In this document: positions 27,016-39,100 of the stretch, in pieces
Numbering within the stretch: the stretch's first letter is position 1
Layout of the letters: the number at the start of each line of letters is the position of its first letter
From: Echinococcus granulosus
Lineage: Eukaryota; Platyhelminthes; Cestoda; Cyclophyllidea; Taeniidae
DNA length: 64,000 nt
Assembly (NCBI RefSeq): GCF_000524195.1
Contig: NW_020170413.1
Span: 496,568-560,567, forward strand
Direction of reading: 5' to 3'
Made by a program: the position numbers and the translations under genes
Notes under the pieces: model-generated
The model's database searches: none
The model's input: the letters and a program-made list of their open reading frames with translations, nothing else
Told to the model about the DNA's origin: nothing

Positions 27016-27023
27016 TAATGAGG
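27016..27023 (+). CDS. Candidate 8-nt micro-exon bridging a phase gap
   Basis: The transmembrane exon ends in phase 1 at 26252, while the next long exon (27350) reads open only in phase 0. A connecting exon of 3n+2 bases is therefore needed. TAATGAGG here is preceded by a good acceptor (CACCTTTTAG) and followed by GTGGAT, and has the right length. This is one of several possible solutions. Confidence 0.25.
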
Positions 27024-27349
27024 GTGGATGTCAAGTCCAGTGGTTTCTGTTCTGCCTTTGGTAGATGGGTACTTTTTTAAAAAAGAAATAAATTATTAAT
27101 GCCTAGCTTATAAAGCGCGATTTTGCCTCAAGTTCCGTGCTACGTAGATGCCTCAGAAAAGGTATGTTTTCGTTGCAGCATGAAATCGCATGCCTTTGCA
27201 TGACTTGTACAAACGTACCTGTTATAAAGTGCTTAGTTTTATGAGTAGACCCTGTTTTACACTTAAACTTTGCATCTATTTCAAGCATTTCCACTGGAAT
27301 TTTTCAAGTTCTCATTCGATCTCATTCATTTTTTTAACATTCGTCAAAG

Positions 27350-28803
27350 CCGGAATACGCAGAAATTTGTCGTCTCGATGGAAATGACACATTGAACGCG
27401 GACGGTGAAATTGAACTAATTTCACTGGGACAAAACATTTTCAACTCATATGAAAACGACACTGTCAAGGTGGGTTCCTATACTTCTCTGATAGCAACTA
27501 TTTCTTTACTCATCAAGTTAAGGATGTTTCGAACTGAGCTTTTAAAATGGAAGTTATGTCGTTAACAAAGTAGCAAGGTAATTAAGTTGTTATATGCATT
27601 CAAATCTGGTCGCACTATATTACTGGTTACTATTTTAAAGGTGTCATTATAATAAGTGCGATCAGTCAGCGCGGTTTTAATGGCCCTTTTGTTGTGAATT
27701 TATGCAGATTCATCCACTCATAGTGGTTTTACTTCTTTGGCCTTTTAACACGGTATCTAGTTAGCCAAACAGGATTGCACCGCTGCTATTGTAATTCTAA
27801 ATGAGATTTGCGAAATGCTGGTGCGGAAGCAGCTGTATTAATAGCATACAAAGAGTAAGAAAACTACCGGCCTAGGTGACATGAACGGAGGTCCGCCAAG
27901 TTGCCTAGACGGTGCAAAATGTTTAGCAATCACCTGAAGGCTTTACTTCCGCTACGTTCAACAAAATAAGAACCCAGTCCATTAATTAGATGGGGCTTAA
28001 TTAATGTTAATAGTTTCATGGCGTTCAAACTTGAATTTCATTCCTCCGCCATAAAATAAGGATGCTACTTCGTCATCCCTGCGCCCAAGTGTGCCCTGTT
28101 ATTACTTTTAATGGTCGGGGCATTTTTTGTGAACTGTAGGGAAACTTGGCTGTGTGTGAGTGGAAAGTCATGTTTGTTGAGCGTAGTTTCTTGTTAAAAA
28201 TGAAGGCGTAGGACCCAGGGATATCTACCTGTACAGAATTTAAGCACAGTGTGATAGCAAGCTTAGACGGTCGGTAGTAGGGGATTCGTTTGCCGTGAAC
28301 GTTCTGGAGGCTGTTACCTATACGTCTTTAGGTTACTAAAAATTTTCATAATTTCAAAATCCCCATTTCAACTTCACCACTCCGTATAACCACCAAAACA
28401 GTTTCTGTCGATCATTAGTTAGCTGACCAGAGGAGTAACTCATGACATTTAAATATCAAACAGATCAGGTGAATTCTCTTCTCGATTGCCTTCCAGAGTA
28501 AGGTTACAGGTGGTGAATATACCACCTTCACAGCGTTGGCCGGTTCAAAGGAAAGTGCCGAGGAGGGAAGGGAAGGTACTATGGACGGTGCCAAACCGTC
28601 AACAGAAGCCAACGCCACTTTGCCGGGCACGACACACACCCTTCCACGCTACAGCATTGCGGGAAACAACGGAGCAGGAGGTAGTGGTGCTGCAGTTATT
28701 GGGGTTCCGCCCTCCATCATTTCATCCACAGTAGCTTCAACGGTGAATACGTTTGGAGCGTCCCTTCCACGGATGTCTGGTGTGGAGGGCGTTGGAATGA
28801 CCG
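27350..28803 (+). CDS. Membrane protein: proximal intracellular segment (partial, 2 exons)
   Basis: Exon 27350-27469 (40 codons) begins PEYAEICRLDGNDTLNADGE and ends AAG before GTGGGT. Exon 28497-28803 (phase 0 in, phase 1 out) begins SKVTGGEYTTFTALAGSKE and is rich in Gly, Ala, Ser and Thr. Two tyrosines (PEYAEI, GGEYTTF) sit in contexts typical of cytoplasmic tails, but no defined domain is visible. If the last donor is not used, translation continues through a hydrophobic GLIAAGILTLFCKIFG stretch and RLRRR to a stop at 28884, an alternative short C-terminus. Confidence 0.5.
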
Positions 28804-31078
28804 GTGGGTTGATTGCTGCTGGAATTCTGACACTATTTTGTAAGATTTTTGGAATAAGACTGAGAAGGCGCCAGTTTTGTGCTTAGTTAATGACCACTTC
28901 ACCACAAGTTGCAAGTTTTGAATTCGTGTTCATTTCGTGGGATAAGGATTGAAGGAAGAAGTTTTTCTTCGTAATGTAGTTCCCCATATATCCTTTGAAA
29001 GGGCGTCTATGGTCACTTTTCTTCCAAATATTTTGAGGGATTGAGTCGTTGATAGCGAAGGGATGACAAACATCTTTCGTGACTAGGATAATTATTCAGA
29101 TTTCCCATCCTGTTCCTTGCGCCCTCTCTGGCTGCTCTTCTGCGCCAACCAAGACAACAACATTTGTATGCATTGAGATTAAGTGTGAAGCGGAAACTGT
29201 GTTAAATTTTCATCGAAAGCGTTGGATCACATCAGCTTTCATAGGTCCGCATGTCATGTCCTGTTTTGTGTAATGAATTGGAGGTATTCACTTCTCCCGC
29301 TAGTCGGTTTTGTGGGAAGGTTTGTTTGTCAGCAAAACTATTCCCCAGACGTCAAAATTCAAGCATCACTTCGGCGCTTTATTTCGCCTTCCCTTTTTCT
29401 CCTCACTTCTTGCACAATTTAATGTCGACCAACTTCACCTCCGTGTTGCGTTATGCCCTTGAAATGTGTGGATGACTTATGATCATGGCACTATTCGAAG
29501 GGGGTTATGATACATTCCTTCTTTAATCTTTACTTTGTGGTCTTGCACTATTTACCAACTATTGTGCATAGCTTGAGGTAAGATTATCTTTAAGTCGTTA
29601 GTGCAGTTTTTAAGGTGCTTCTTCCTTAGGTCTTCGCAGTTGCATAAGGCAACTTTCCGGCCCTTAATTACCGGACGTTTTGTGGCAGTCTTGTGAGGTT
29701 AGAATAGCCCTATTTTGCTTGGTGACTATCGGTAACCCGTGGAGAAAGTGAACCAAACCTCTACATTAGGTTTAGTAGGTAATCTAAGTTAAAGTTTCAC
29801 CTTTATTTCTTTCTATATGAAAGTATTTGTGATGAAGCAGAGGCAAGTTAGTTGACTTAATTTACTTTTACTTATGAGCCTTGGAAGTGGTGGCTCTTTT
29901 GGGGAGAAGTTATTGCGTACCGTAATCTGTCAGGTTTTGGTGGGCCCCACTGTGGCAGTGGGTAGCCTTAAAAGTGCTGCCGTCTTCCTTGTCTGAGCTA
30001 GCTAGTGTTCGAAAACCCATTTTTTGCTAATATTTGACCAAATATCCGCATTTACCAAGGGATTATTAAAATGTAAACCTAGGAAATTGAGAAATACACC
30101 CGAGGTTTGCCACCAGATCAGGTGATTTTACTCACATTCAGGGAAGCCTCGGTTGCATAACACTTTAAGAAGCATCTCGTCAAAAACGTCCAGTCATGAA
30201 ACATTGTATTTAATTGCAAATCCTACAATGAACTCTCCAAAGTTTCCTGCGATGAAATGCTCTTCGAAATAGGCTAGAACGATTTTGATATTTGCCTTTA
30301 CATTCCTCGCCGATCCGACAACTAGATAGGGGCAAGTGCTAGGTAGTCGCATATGCTAGCTTGGTTTTTTTTTAGATAAACGTTAGGTAACTGCAGAAAG
30401 TCGCTTTGGATAGTGGATTCGTTAAAAGTATCACCACTAGCATCTACAATCCTTCCCCATTGTGAACCACAAGTTAACTTCGGACTCAATTTTTATACAA
30501 CGAGTCTTATTTCTAGAAGTTAAGACAACCACTTTGAGGGATTTCATTAATTGAACACAGGGGACGTGGATAAGGTGGTATTTCCCCCTCCCTCTCTTTT
30601 GCCCCCAAATTCGGTTTGAGGCTTTGCGTTATCTCGTAAGATTATTTCAGCCTCCTGACTAGTCTTGAGTGTTCAGTTTGTACAAAGTAACCGTGACAAG
30701 TATTTTTTCCACTCTTCGCCGGTGAGTACAGCAAACAACTCTCTTTGCACACAAGGCAAGCGTAGCTTTCTGGGGATGAAATGGTGCGTGACTTAGGGGT
30801 GTAGGTTGGACGGTGAGTGCATTGTTTGGGAACAGTCAGTGATTTGTTCGTTTGACTGAAGAATATTGCAATACAAAGTCATATTTCGTCGCAAGCCACC
30901 TAGTCGGTGAACAAACTATCCAGTTTTAATTTCTCCAATCCCATATTAGATACCACCGCATTTTGTATATTTCTCGCCATCTGGTTCACTCCTCTTGGGC
31001 ATTTTCCGAAGAATTTCTTGAAAAATAGCCTTTCTAGCTGTCGTTTACAACCTTGCTTTCTTTCAATAAAAATTTCAG

Positions 31079-33447
31079 GTCTGAAACTTGGGCAATCCTC
31101 TACAACAGGAAGAACGCGCCATATGGCGAAGGAATTCCTGGACGAATCGGTATTGAATACAGCGGCCCGCAAGTTAAAGGGATCCAACGAACAAACCATG
31201 CGACGTCCACCGCTGTCGAACATAGTCTCAACTGCTGGCACCGCCAGCACAGCACCGCAACAGGTCATTCTTCTGCCCGCGGCTTCCACGGGAACTGCTG
31301 GGGGTGAACAGGCGTTCCTGCTGGCGTCGACTGCTGGTGGGTCCGCAGTCCTCTTCCCTCTTCTGCTATTACTTCCACTTAAGCGTTCTTTGGGTATTAT
31401 CCACGGCGAATTGTTCAGTGGTTATTTAGTCATGTGTAGTTTCAAGTGGACAGATGGGTGGGTTAATGTGTTTGGCGTTTCCCTCTAACATTGTTTTTAG
31501 CCTGTGTGCCCTATTTGCACAATAAAAGTGGTCAAAGCGACCATTAACAAAGTTGAATTAGTAGGCGCCTAACTTTGGTGCTTACCTATTTACAGTATTT
31601 GGGCTTTCGGCCAGACTCCAAGGTAAGGACCTTTTGGTCCACCACCTGGGCCTCGACTTTTCAACGGTGGTGATCCGTTTCCGGTTGTTTCCACGGATTT
31701 GAGAAGAGACCCACGAAATTTGTTACATGGACCGAGTGGCCGAAAAAATTGGTTTTTGGGGTAGTTTGCTGTAATGATCTTGTGTGACTAGTGGGCGCTT
31801 ATGAAATTAGTGACACCTGATGGATAGAGGTACGTTTAGCGGTGTAGTGCTCGTTACTGTGGTTCCTACTACTTTGCGCTCCTTTTGAATCCGCGTGTCA
31901 TTAAGTGTTGATTGAATTTGCTGTGAATCGGTTTGGTAGGCACTCTGAACTGGCTTTGGATGAGTTCCAGGTCTCCGATACTGGTGATGCAATTTCTGTA
32001 GCATTTAAAGGTGTGGCAGAAGAACATTGTGTCTAGAAGTTGCTTAAACGAAGTCGGATGCATCTCTGTTACAATTTGCTATGTGTGTATGTGGACGAGG
32101 ATTCTGTCGACTTCCCAAGCGGAGTAGTCTAAGAAATAGCCGGTTGAATAAGTTCGGGGTGGAGGCGGTGGGCTTCGGCATGTGCGTACGTTACTCTTGG
32201 TCGAATGCTGGAGGCTGGTGGTGCCTCCACTCTCGTATTTTCACGGGAATTTGCTTGGCTTTTTCCAACCAGAGGAGGTGAACGAGGGTCCTACTTCAGG
32301 GGCGTTCTACAGTGTTCGAGACTTACACAGAAAGTGAAACTTCTAGGGAATCGGAACAGGATTGTTCTCTGGGGTTGTAGGCGTTCTCGATAGTTAAGAT
32401 TTGGAAGATCCTTATTCTTGAATAGAATAAATTGGCTAACCTAGCGTTCATTTAATTCTTTCCTGGCAATTTTTGACCGTTTTCATATGCAAGTAATTCG
32501 CACCGATTAATAAATGCAGGAATACTCTACAAACGGAAGTTTTTGGTGCAATGTTGTGGGTTTATTTTGTTAATATTTGCCTCTCTCTTCCTTATTCCCG
32601 CTACTTATTAATTAGATGGAATAATGCGACCCCTTTCACCGATTCGCGTTGTGGAGGCCATTGAACCCTCCGCCTCGGTATTGAACCCTTGTGCGATTCA
32701 CCCCGCCGCGGGTACCGCTGCTGCAACGCCGGGAGCGACACTGTTCGTTCAGGTCGACTCCACGCAGACGCCAGTCGCCAGTACAGAGGTCAGTTTAGCG
32801 CCGGTCAATGTATATCACCCTACCAGACAACCATTTTCAATTTCGACATAAGCACATTTGCTTTTCGTTCCATCGGACATTTGAAGCATACTGTTGAAGC
32901 TACTTTTATTCGGCGAGAAAAGTGCAAAAATAAAATAAGGGCGTTAATTAAGTCAATCGGGTCTTAATTGACAGTCTCTTTCTCCTGTTTTCTTCATCAT
33001 TTCAACAGAGGTGGAGCAACCGTCTAGAAAAGATTAGCCATTTATCTCCAATGCGCGGGGTGTTTATAGGGCATTTATCTGAACGAATAAATGGATAAGT
33101 TTTTTCCTTTTTTAACAAGCTTCAACGCCTCAGTCCTTCGCTACACACCACTGCCAGTGGAGTGCCAATCCTGACGGACGAATTTCTTGCTGAAATGGCC
33201 GCCTGTCCACAACACAGCTACCTCCTGCGTCAGCAGATGAGCACCACATTTGAGGCCTCTCCACCAATCGCTGCTGTCACTGCTGCTGCCGCTACCCCGG
33301 CGACTAGTAAGTCCGCACCTGCAATGCTATCAATCCAAATACTCCTCACCCATACACCGCGTTCTTTGTTCTTTCACCTTGACAGATATTGTCGGCGTGT
33401 CAGTGGACCCCACGGCAGATGTCACGTATCCATTCGAAGCACCACCG
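31079..33447 (+). CDS. Membrane protein: Ala/Ser/Thr/Pro-rich segment (partial, 5 exons)
   Basis: Exons 31079-31336, 32616-32788, 33009-33059 (probable), 33120-33306 and 33386-33447 connect in phase from the exon ending at 28803 (phases 1/1, 1/0, 0/0, 0/1, 1/0). The text is low-complexity and probably disordered: runs such as STAGTASTAPQQVILLPAAS and AAVTAAAATPAT, with ordered islands such as VPILTDEFLAEMAACPQHSY. Codon use is GC-richer than the surrounding introns, which supports coding. No catalytic or binding motif was recognised. The 17-codon exon at 33009-33059 has only modest splice sites. Confidence 0.55.
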
Positions 33448-34185
33448 GTGAGGCTCGTCTTTTTTTACTAGTTATGAAATTTATGATTTAATGAATCGGT
33501 ATCGCTTTAGTGCTTTTCTCCAACTGTTCCCCACCCTTGTAATAAATATTCTGATGGAAACAGGGTTATGGTCGATTTTTATCAAATTAACATATTTATG
33601 CCACTCATCGCGAAGTCTTGGATACTTTGAGATTTTCTGGTAATGACAGTACTGCACTTGAAGGCCTTTACAAGATCTACGAGTCTGAAAGTACTTTTTT
33701 ACCTAACCTATAGCAAGGCTAGGAGGTTATTGCTCTTTTCAGGCTCAGTTGAGTCCGTGCCGCTGTTCTGAAACCCGAATATTGCGGGACTGAGGGGGCT
33801 GTAATGTACGGGCTGATTAGGACATAAAAGTGTAGTAAGAACGGCATTAGGTATTTTCTTAGATTTCAGAGCTAAAACTTTGCAATAAAGTGGAATTTGC
33901 AGTTAGTTTCTATTTCGTTAGGAAGGCTTAGAGACTGTAATTCAGAAATTGGCCTTTTTGCGAACTTATTTGACTCCCCTATTGAGCAGGTCTTTGGCAA
34001 CATGGGAATGCATCCCATCTTGCATCAGTCTACATAATATCTATGCGTCAGTCCAGCTCCTTCAATTCTGATCCAGTGGCATTATTGGGAATAGCAGGGA
34101 AGTTAGAAGCTGGGATTCATGTTGACCATTTGATTAAATTTCACCACTTCTTTTGCGAGCTTTACCAAATACCGTTGCGCCACAG

Positions 34186-35662
34186 GGACCGCCTTTCTTG
34201 CGTTTCGATGTGCAAACTAACAAATATACGCAGGCACAGACTTTCTTTCCAGCCGCACCAGGAGATTGTAAAAGTCTAGGAGGGCTCATCCACTTCTCGT
34301 TGCTAGCCAATCAAAAAGCGTTCGGCTGTAAAACAAGTAATTGCATTTGCTTCTTTTCATTATCTAAAGAATGGTGAGCTTCTGCGACGGCTCATCCACG
34401 CAATCTTCAGTTGGATTGCTTTTGTGTTAAGCTATCTTAACGTAGAGGCTGGAGAGTGATTTGTGTAGCGGCCTTGAATCACTACACTTGTTTCTTCGTC
34501 CACATCTGTCATTTCCGAAGATACGCGTAACTCATCTAAATCGCGAAATTGGATACTGTGCAATCACTTGTATTCTATAAGGTATAATAAAGAGTTAATT
34601 GGTTCCTCAAGGCGCCTGCGTTGAGGCGAAGAAGTCATGATCTCCTAGAATCTTCGGCTGACAAGCCTTCGGCCTCCGGGAGGGACACTGCAGTTGAAGT
34701 CGTGGAGGAGGCAAGCCAAACACCCTGTAAACCCTCTGAATCGACCAGTCAGCGACCGGTGAGTATTTACCCGTATTTATGGTGGAAATCTTTTCTGAAT
34801 TGTTGGTTAACTTGAAATTAAACCTGTGGACGACGTAAGGCAATGAATTTAAATATATGTGGAGATTTTTGAGACCGTGCATGCTTGTTTCCGTCCGAAA
34901 TGTGTGAGTTTGTATTCTCTGAGGCCAATTGAGTTTATAAGCAAATCACTATTACGATCTATGGTCCTTTTCCAACGCGGTACAAACTCTCACAAAACGT
35001 ATTAGCTGTGGAGGCGAATAATCTAGCCCACCTTGCCTCAGCTTCCATCTCATTTTTATTTCTCGACTGCCTATTTCCTGTATAATCATACGACTATCGA
35101 ATGGTAAGGATTGATGATAATCGTCACTTGGCAAAACGGGGTGTTGAGGGTAACGATAGGGCAGTTTCATTCTCCCTTAAGCCTTAAGCGCGAATAAGAG
35201 GCTTCGTTATGACCCAGGAATTCTGGAACACTTTAAATCACTTTTACCATCTATGAATATTCAGATGTTTTCGTAGTAAAGTATGCTTTAAAACAGACAT
35301 TCGTGCATCGGCGAGAACAAAATAAGTTGTTTTCCGTCCCTCCCCCCTATCTCCGCCAGTGGCGACTCTCCTCTTTGATTTAAGTTAAATCCAGCGTGCT
35401 TGATATTTGGGTTGTGTAAGGTTTTTCTTTTTGAACTTCTGGGATCATGAAGAGTGATATTTTTCAATTTGAATTTGAAGGTATCTCCAGGCTACTCGGA
35501 GACACTTCCCAGAACCATCGGTCGCAGTTCTTCCCATTCCAACAGCATAGAAAGTGAGCTCAATAAACCGGGCTCATCGGCAACCCTTCCAGTTGGCAGT
35601 AGTTCAACTGGAGCTCGAAAATCCGCTCTCAAAGGTGCCAGAGGGTCAAAGATCAGCAAACA
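34186..35662 (+). CDS. Membrane protein: distal Ser/Pro-rich segment (partial, 3 exons)
   Basis: Exons 34186-34267 (GPPFLRFDVQTNKYTQAQTF), 34612-34758 (APALRRRSHDLLESSADKPS) and 35481-35662 (VSPGYSETLPRTIGRSSSHS) are open. RRRSHD and RTIGRSSS resemble basophilic kinase or 14-3-3 sites, fitting an intracellular location. Phase is consistent between the last two exons, but the end of the first (phase 1, donor GTAAAA) does not match the phase-0 start of the second, so an exon or a better splice site is missing there. The acceptor at 34612 is AAG rather than CAG or TAG. Confidence 0.5.
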
Positions 35663-35707
35663 GTGAGTCCTCAAATGTGTTTTTACTCAAATCCTATTAG
35701 TGGCTAG

Positions 35708-36130
35708 GATTTGTACGTCCTTTATCTCCCTCTTGCATAAGAATTCGCTTCACTGTGCTCAACATCGTGGCGATTTCTTGCATCGTGACGGTTGCTATGG
35801 CGACAAAAACGGTTGATAATACTGCTGACGGGGAGGGCGGTGTGCAGGTTATGAATGTGATCCGCTTCCCGGCTACTTCTGTTGATGCAAACTCAACTGA
35901 AAGTCTTGGTGGACCACCAGGTGGTCCACAACTGCGAATCACCATCTGGATACCCACCTACTTTAATCTGGGTGAGGCAGAGGTGAAGCACTCCATGGGA
36001 TCGGATTCGGTGAGCAATAGTACGTTGGGGAGGAAACCACCAAAATCGATTCAATTGTGGCTCAACAGGACCAGTCGAACGGAGGTCCGCCTGGGCCCCA
36101 ATGTGCATCGGAGTGCTGTGGAAATTTATG
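35708..36130 (+). CDS. Membrane protein: second transmembrane segment and glycosylated ectodomain start
   Basis: This exon reads open from GATTTGTACG to beyond 36131. After CIRIR comes a hydrophobic stretch (FTVLNIVAISCIVTVAMA) and then about 110 residues with three N-glycosylation sites (NSTE, NSTL, NRTS) and a GGPPGGPQ turn. Basic residues before and acidic residues after the helix predict that the following part is extracellular. Its start phase (1) conflicts with the phase-2 end of the previous exon, so a small exon may be missing. A GC-type donor (TATG followed by GCAAGT) at 36131 gives phase 1, which fits the EGF exon at 42742; the only nearby GT donor gives phase 2. It could equally be the first exons of a separate type II membrane protein gene. 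Confidence 0.5.
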
Positions 36131-39100
36131 GCAAGTTAACTTGCTACTGATTTTATTAAGTAAAAAGTGGAGTTTCAGCACGCTCAACTGTTATAATTTA
36201 AAAGGATTTTTCATGAACCCAATCTATGAATGTTGGATTTATTTTAGTAAGTGAACGCGTTCACAATAAATGATAAGAGCAGTTATTGTGCTTGTTAATG
36301 ACCTTAAAGGGCTATATTTTTATTTACCAGAACCAAATTCCTTCCATTTATGGTGAATAAAGTAGGTTAGGTTTAGTCTAGGCTCAATTTTAGCGGGGAC
36401 TCCCTTTTTCAACGCATTCGTCGACATGATGTATTTCTCAACTTATTTGTGCCTGTTTTGATTGGTTAGGCAGCAGATTGCGCTTTCTACTTCTACAGAG
36501 ATATCGATACGGAGATGAATTTACTCTAGGTTATGTGATGAGGTTGATTTTATTTACATCGGTTTCAGTAGAACATTCAATGTAGGGGCGTTTTTCCATG
36601 AGCACCAAAAATTAGGTTATTTGATTTACTTTTTTTTACTTTCAATCGAGGTTAGCAGCCCTTTAGGCCTAAAGTGATGCACCAGCGAATTTAAAAAGTA
36701 CTTCATTAAATTTGGAGCCAAAAGTAGGGTGAACTTTCAAATTGTAATATCAGACGTGCTGTAAAACGTGCACTTAAACTTATCACCTTTACTTAGCAAA
36801 TAACGTATAAGACTAGTGTGGACTTTTCCTTAGCTGTCAAGTCTTGCCGCTATTTTATTCTGCTTCTCATTGAAACTGAACTCTTGGTAACGTAGCATCT
36901 CTGTTTTCTCCGAAGATTACGGGTCTGGATGGAGACCCATCAGAAGGTTGTTAATAGAATTCATTTTAAACGCACTGGGGTGGCCACTGAAACCACGGAG
37001 GCTGGCGATTTTGTGTAGTTAATTAAACAACTTCAATAAACGTCACCCTGTTAATTCGTTTACCCCAAATGCAGTCTTTATGGGTGTTTCTGTTGGTGTC
37101 CCTATAGGTAAAAGATAACTAACGTATTTTATCATTTGATTTTACACAATTGCATGATTATTATTCGTTAAGTGATCTTTTTTATGACATCAACACATCA
37201 TTAGGCAAGCTTTAGCGAATGTTCAACTGACAAGTATCATTTGAATCGCTCTTGGTTGTGACATGAAAGCATTGAATTCTCCTTTTTTGCGCATTCGGTG
37301 CACTTGTGTAGGATTTACATTGTTATTAAAGATTTTGTCACTCACATTCGTAGAATGATTAAGTACATAGCCTTTCCTTTCGCAATTTTTTTGGGTGGGT
37401 CTCCTCTTATGCCGCCACAAGCCACTTCTCCTTTGGATATAAGTGATTTCACGACACAATAGTTCCACCACGTGTGGGGACCTAGGTCAGTAGCTTTGTT
37501 TTGAGTTCTTAGTTTTTTATTTGACAATGGTGTCAAGTCGATGAGAAATTTGCAGCTTTGCGAGCACAAACTTATTTCACCACTGACAAAAAGCGAATTA
37601 CACGACTATTTTAATGGTGGATACGAATATCTAAAACAGTGTAATAGCAATGACTGAAAAGTTAAAATGAAGTACACTTTCTGGAACAACATTGCCTCTA
37701 TTCATTTCGGTAACCATTGCTGAGTCTGGGAGAATGTATGCGTGCTTGTTGGTTGCCTCAACCACGGCACAAACATGGTAGCAGAAAAACTCCCAGTTTG
37801 GAGGGGAGGTTAGGTGTACCATGATCATAGAATCTTTTTTGAGCATCCGCTCCCGAGTCGTGGGAGGAATAATAGCCTTGTCAAAAACTTTTCAATCTTA
37901 GGCTTGATAAATATATTTGATCTCCGAATGTGGTCTCTCGGATTAGTCATAGCCGTTGTTTGTAATGCTCCAGTCGTTTTGTTGCCTTTGAAACAAGGAA
38001 AGTAGTTCTGATGGGTTAGAAGCTGATTTTTTGCTCTTAAACTCGAAAGAAGCGGCAGCCTTTAGCCGAGTCCAAACTGCGAATCTATTGTGCACGGGAA
38101 TACCTAGTTGAAGTCTTAACTGTACGCGGTTTTCAAGCCTTCCAGTAACAGTTCTACTCTCAACAATGCTATCATTGGCTAAGGTTGGACATTCACTAAC
38201 TATTGTTACATTGCAGAGCCACAAGTTTCACGTTCATTTCAAAAGAAATGTAAGGGTATGAATGTTTGGAAATGCCAGTTACAAAACGCCCAAATCACTG
38301 CCATTAACAATGCTAAAACTAATCCTTTTTGTTTCACTACCTCGAAAGAAACGCAGCTTTTAGGGGTCATTAATAAGTTAGTTAAATCAAGTAATATTCT
38401 GCCACCGTTGCGTAGCAACTCAATTGCTTTGTGATTGTCCCCCTAATCCCTTTTGAGGCGACTTGATTTCACTTCTTTTCACTCATGAATACTTGACATG
38501 AATGGTCTTATGTGACCGCCACACGTTCTCTACTCAACTTTACTTCAAAAGCTGATGGGATACTTCCTTAATGCCATTAACTTCCATTGTTAACGAGAAG
38601 TGCGTTTTTTTTGCACTTCATCTGCTAAAATCTGGATCGCTCGTCTACCAAAGCTAGAGACCTTTCAATAGTTGACGCATTTCACAATCATCTCTGGCCT
38701 GCAAACTGCGACGATGAGATTCATCCGTTAAGTACCATTTAAGTTCAAGGGTTGTTTTAATACTGTCACAAATCGTATTTCAGGTGCTTCCCATGAAGAT
38801 ATTAGAACCCAAAACCATTTGTGTTAGCACACACTTTAAAACGGCTTCCCCAAGGTACCTCTTCACTTCACCTTTCAAAGCTGTTTTGCCGCCATTCAGA
38901 TATTTCCAGACTAAGCTCACAGGTGTCTGGTTTTTTGCTACAGAGCTGCTGAATAAATTCGTCCGGTTTTTCAATAATGGGAATTGAATCTCTCCAGAAA
39001 GCTTTATTCGTTGAAATTATCACCATGACAATACATAATCCCTATTTAAGAGGGCAAAAGCTTGAAGAATCCGCGTTTGCTCAACGTTTTTTCTCTATCT

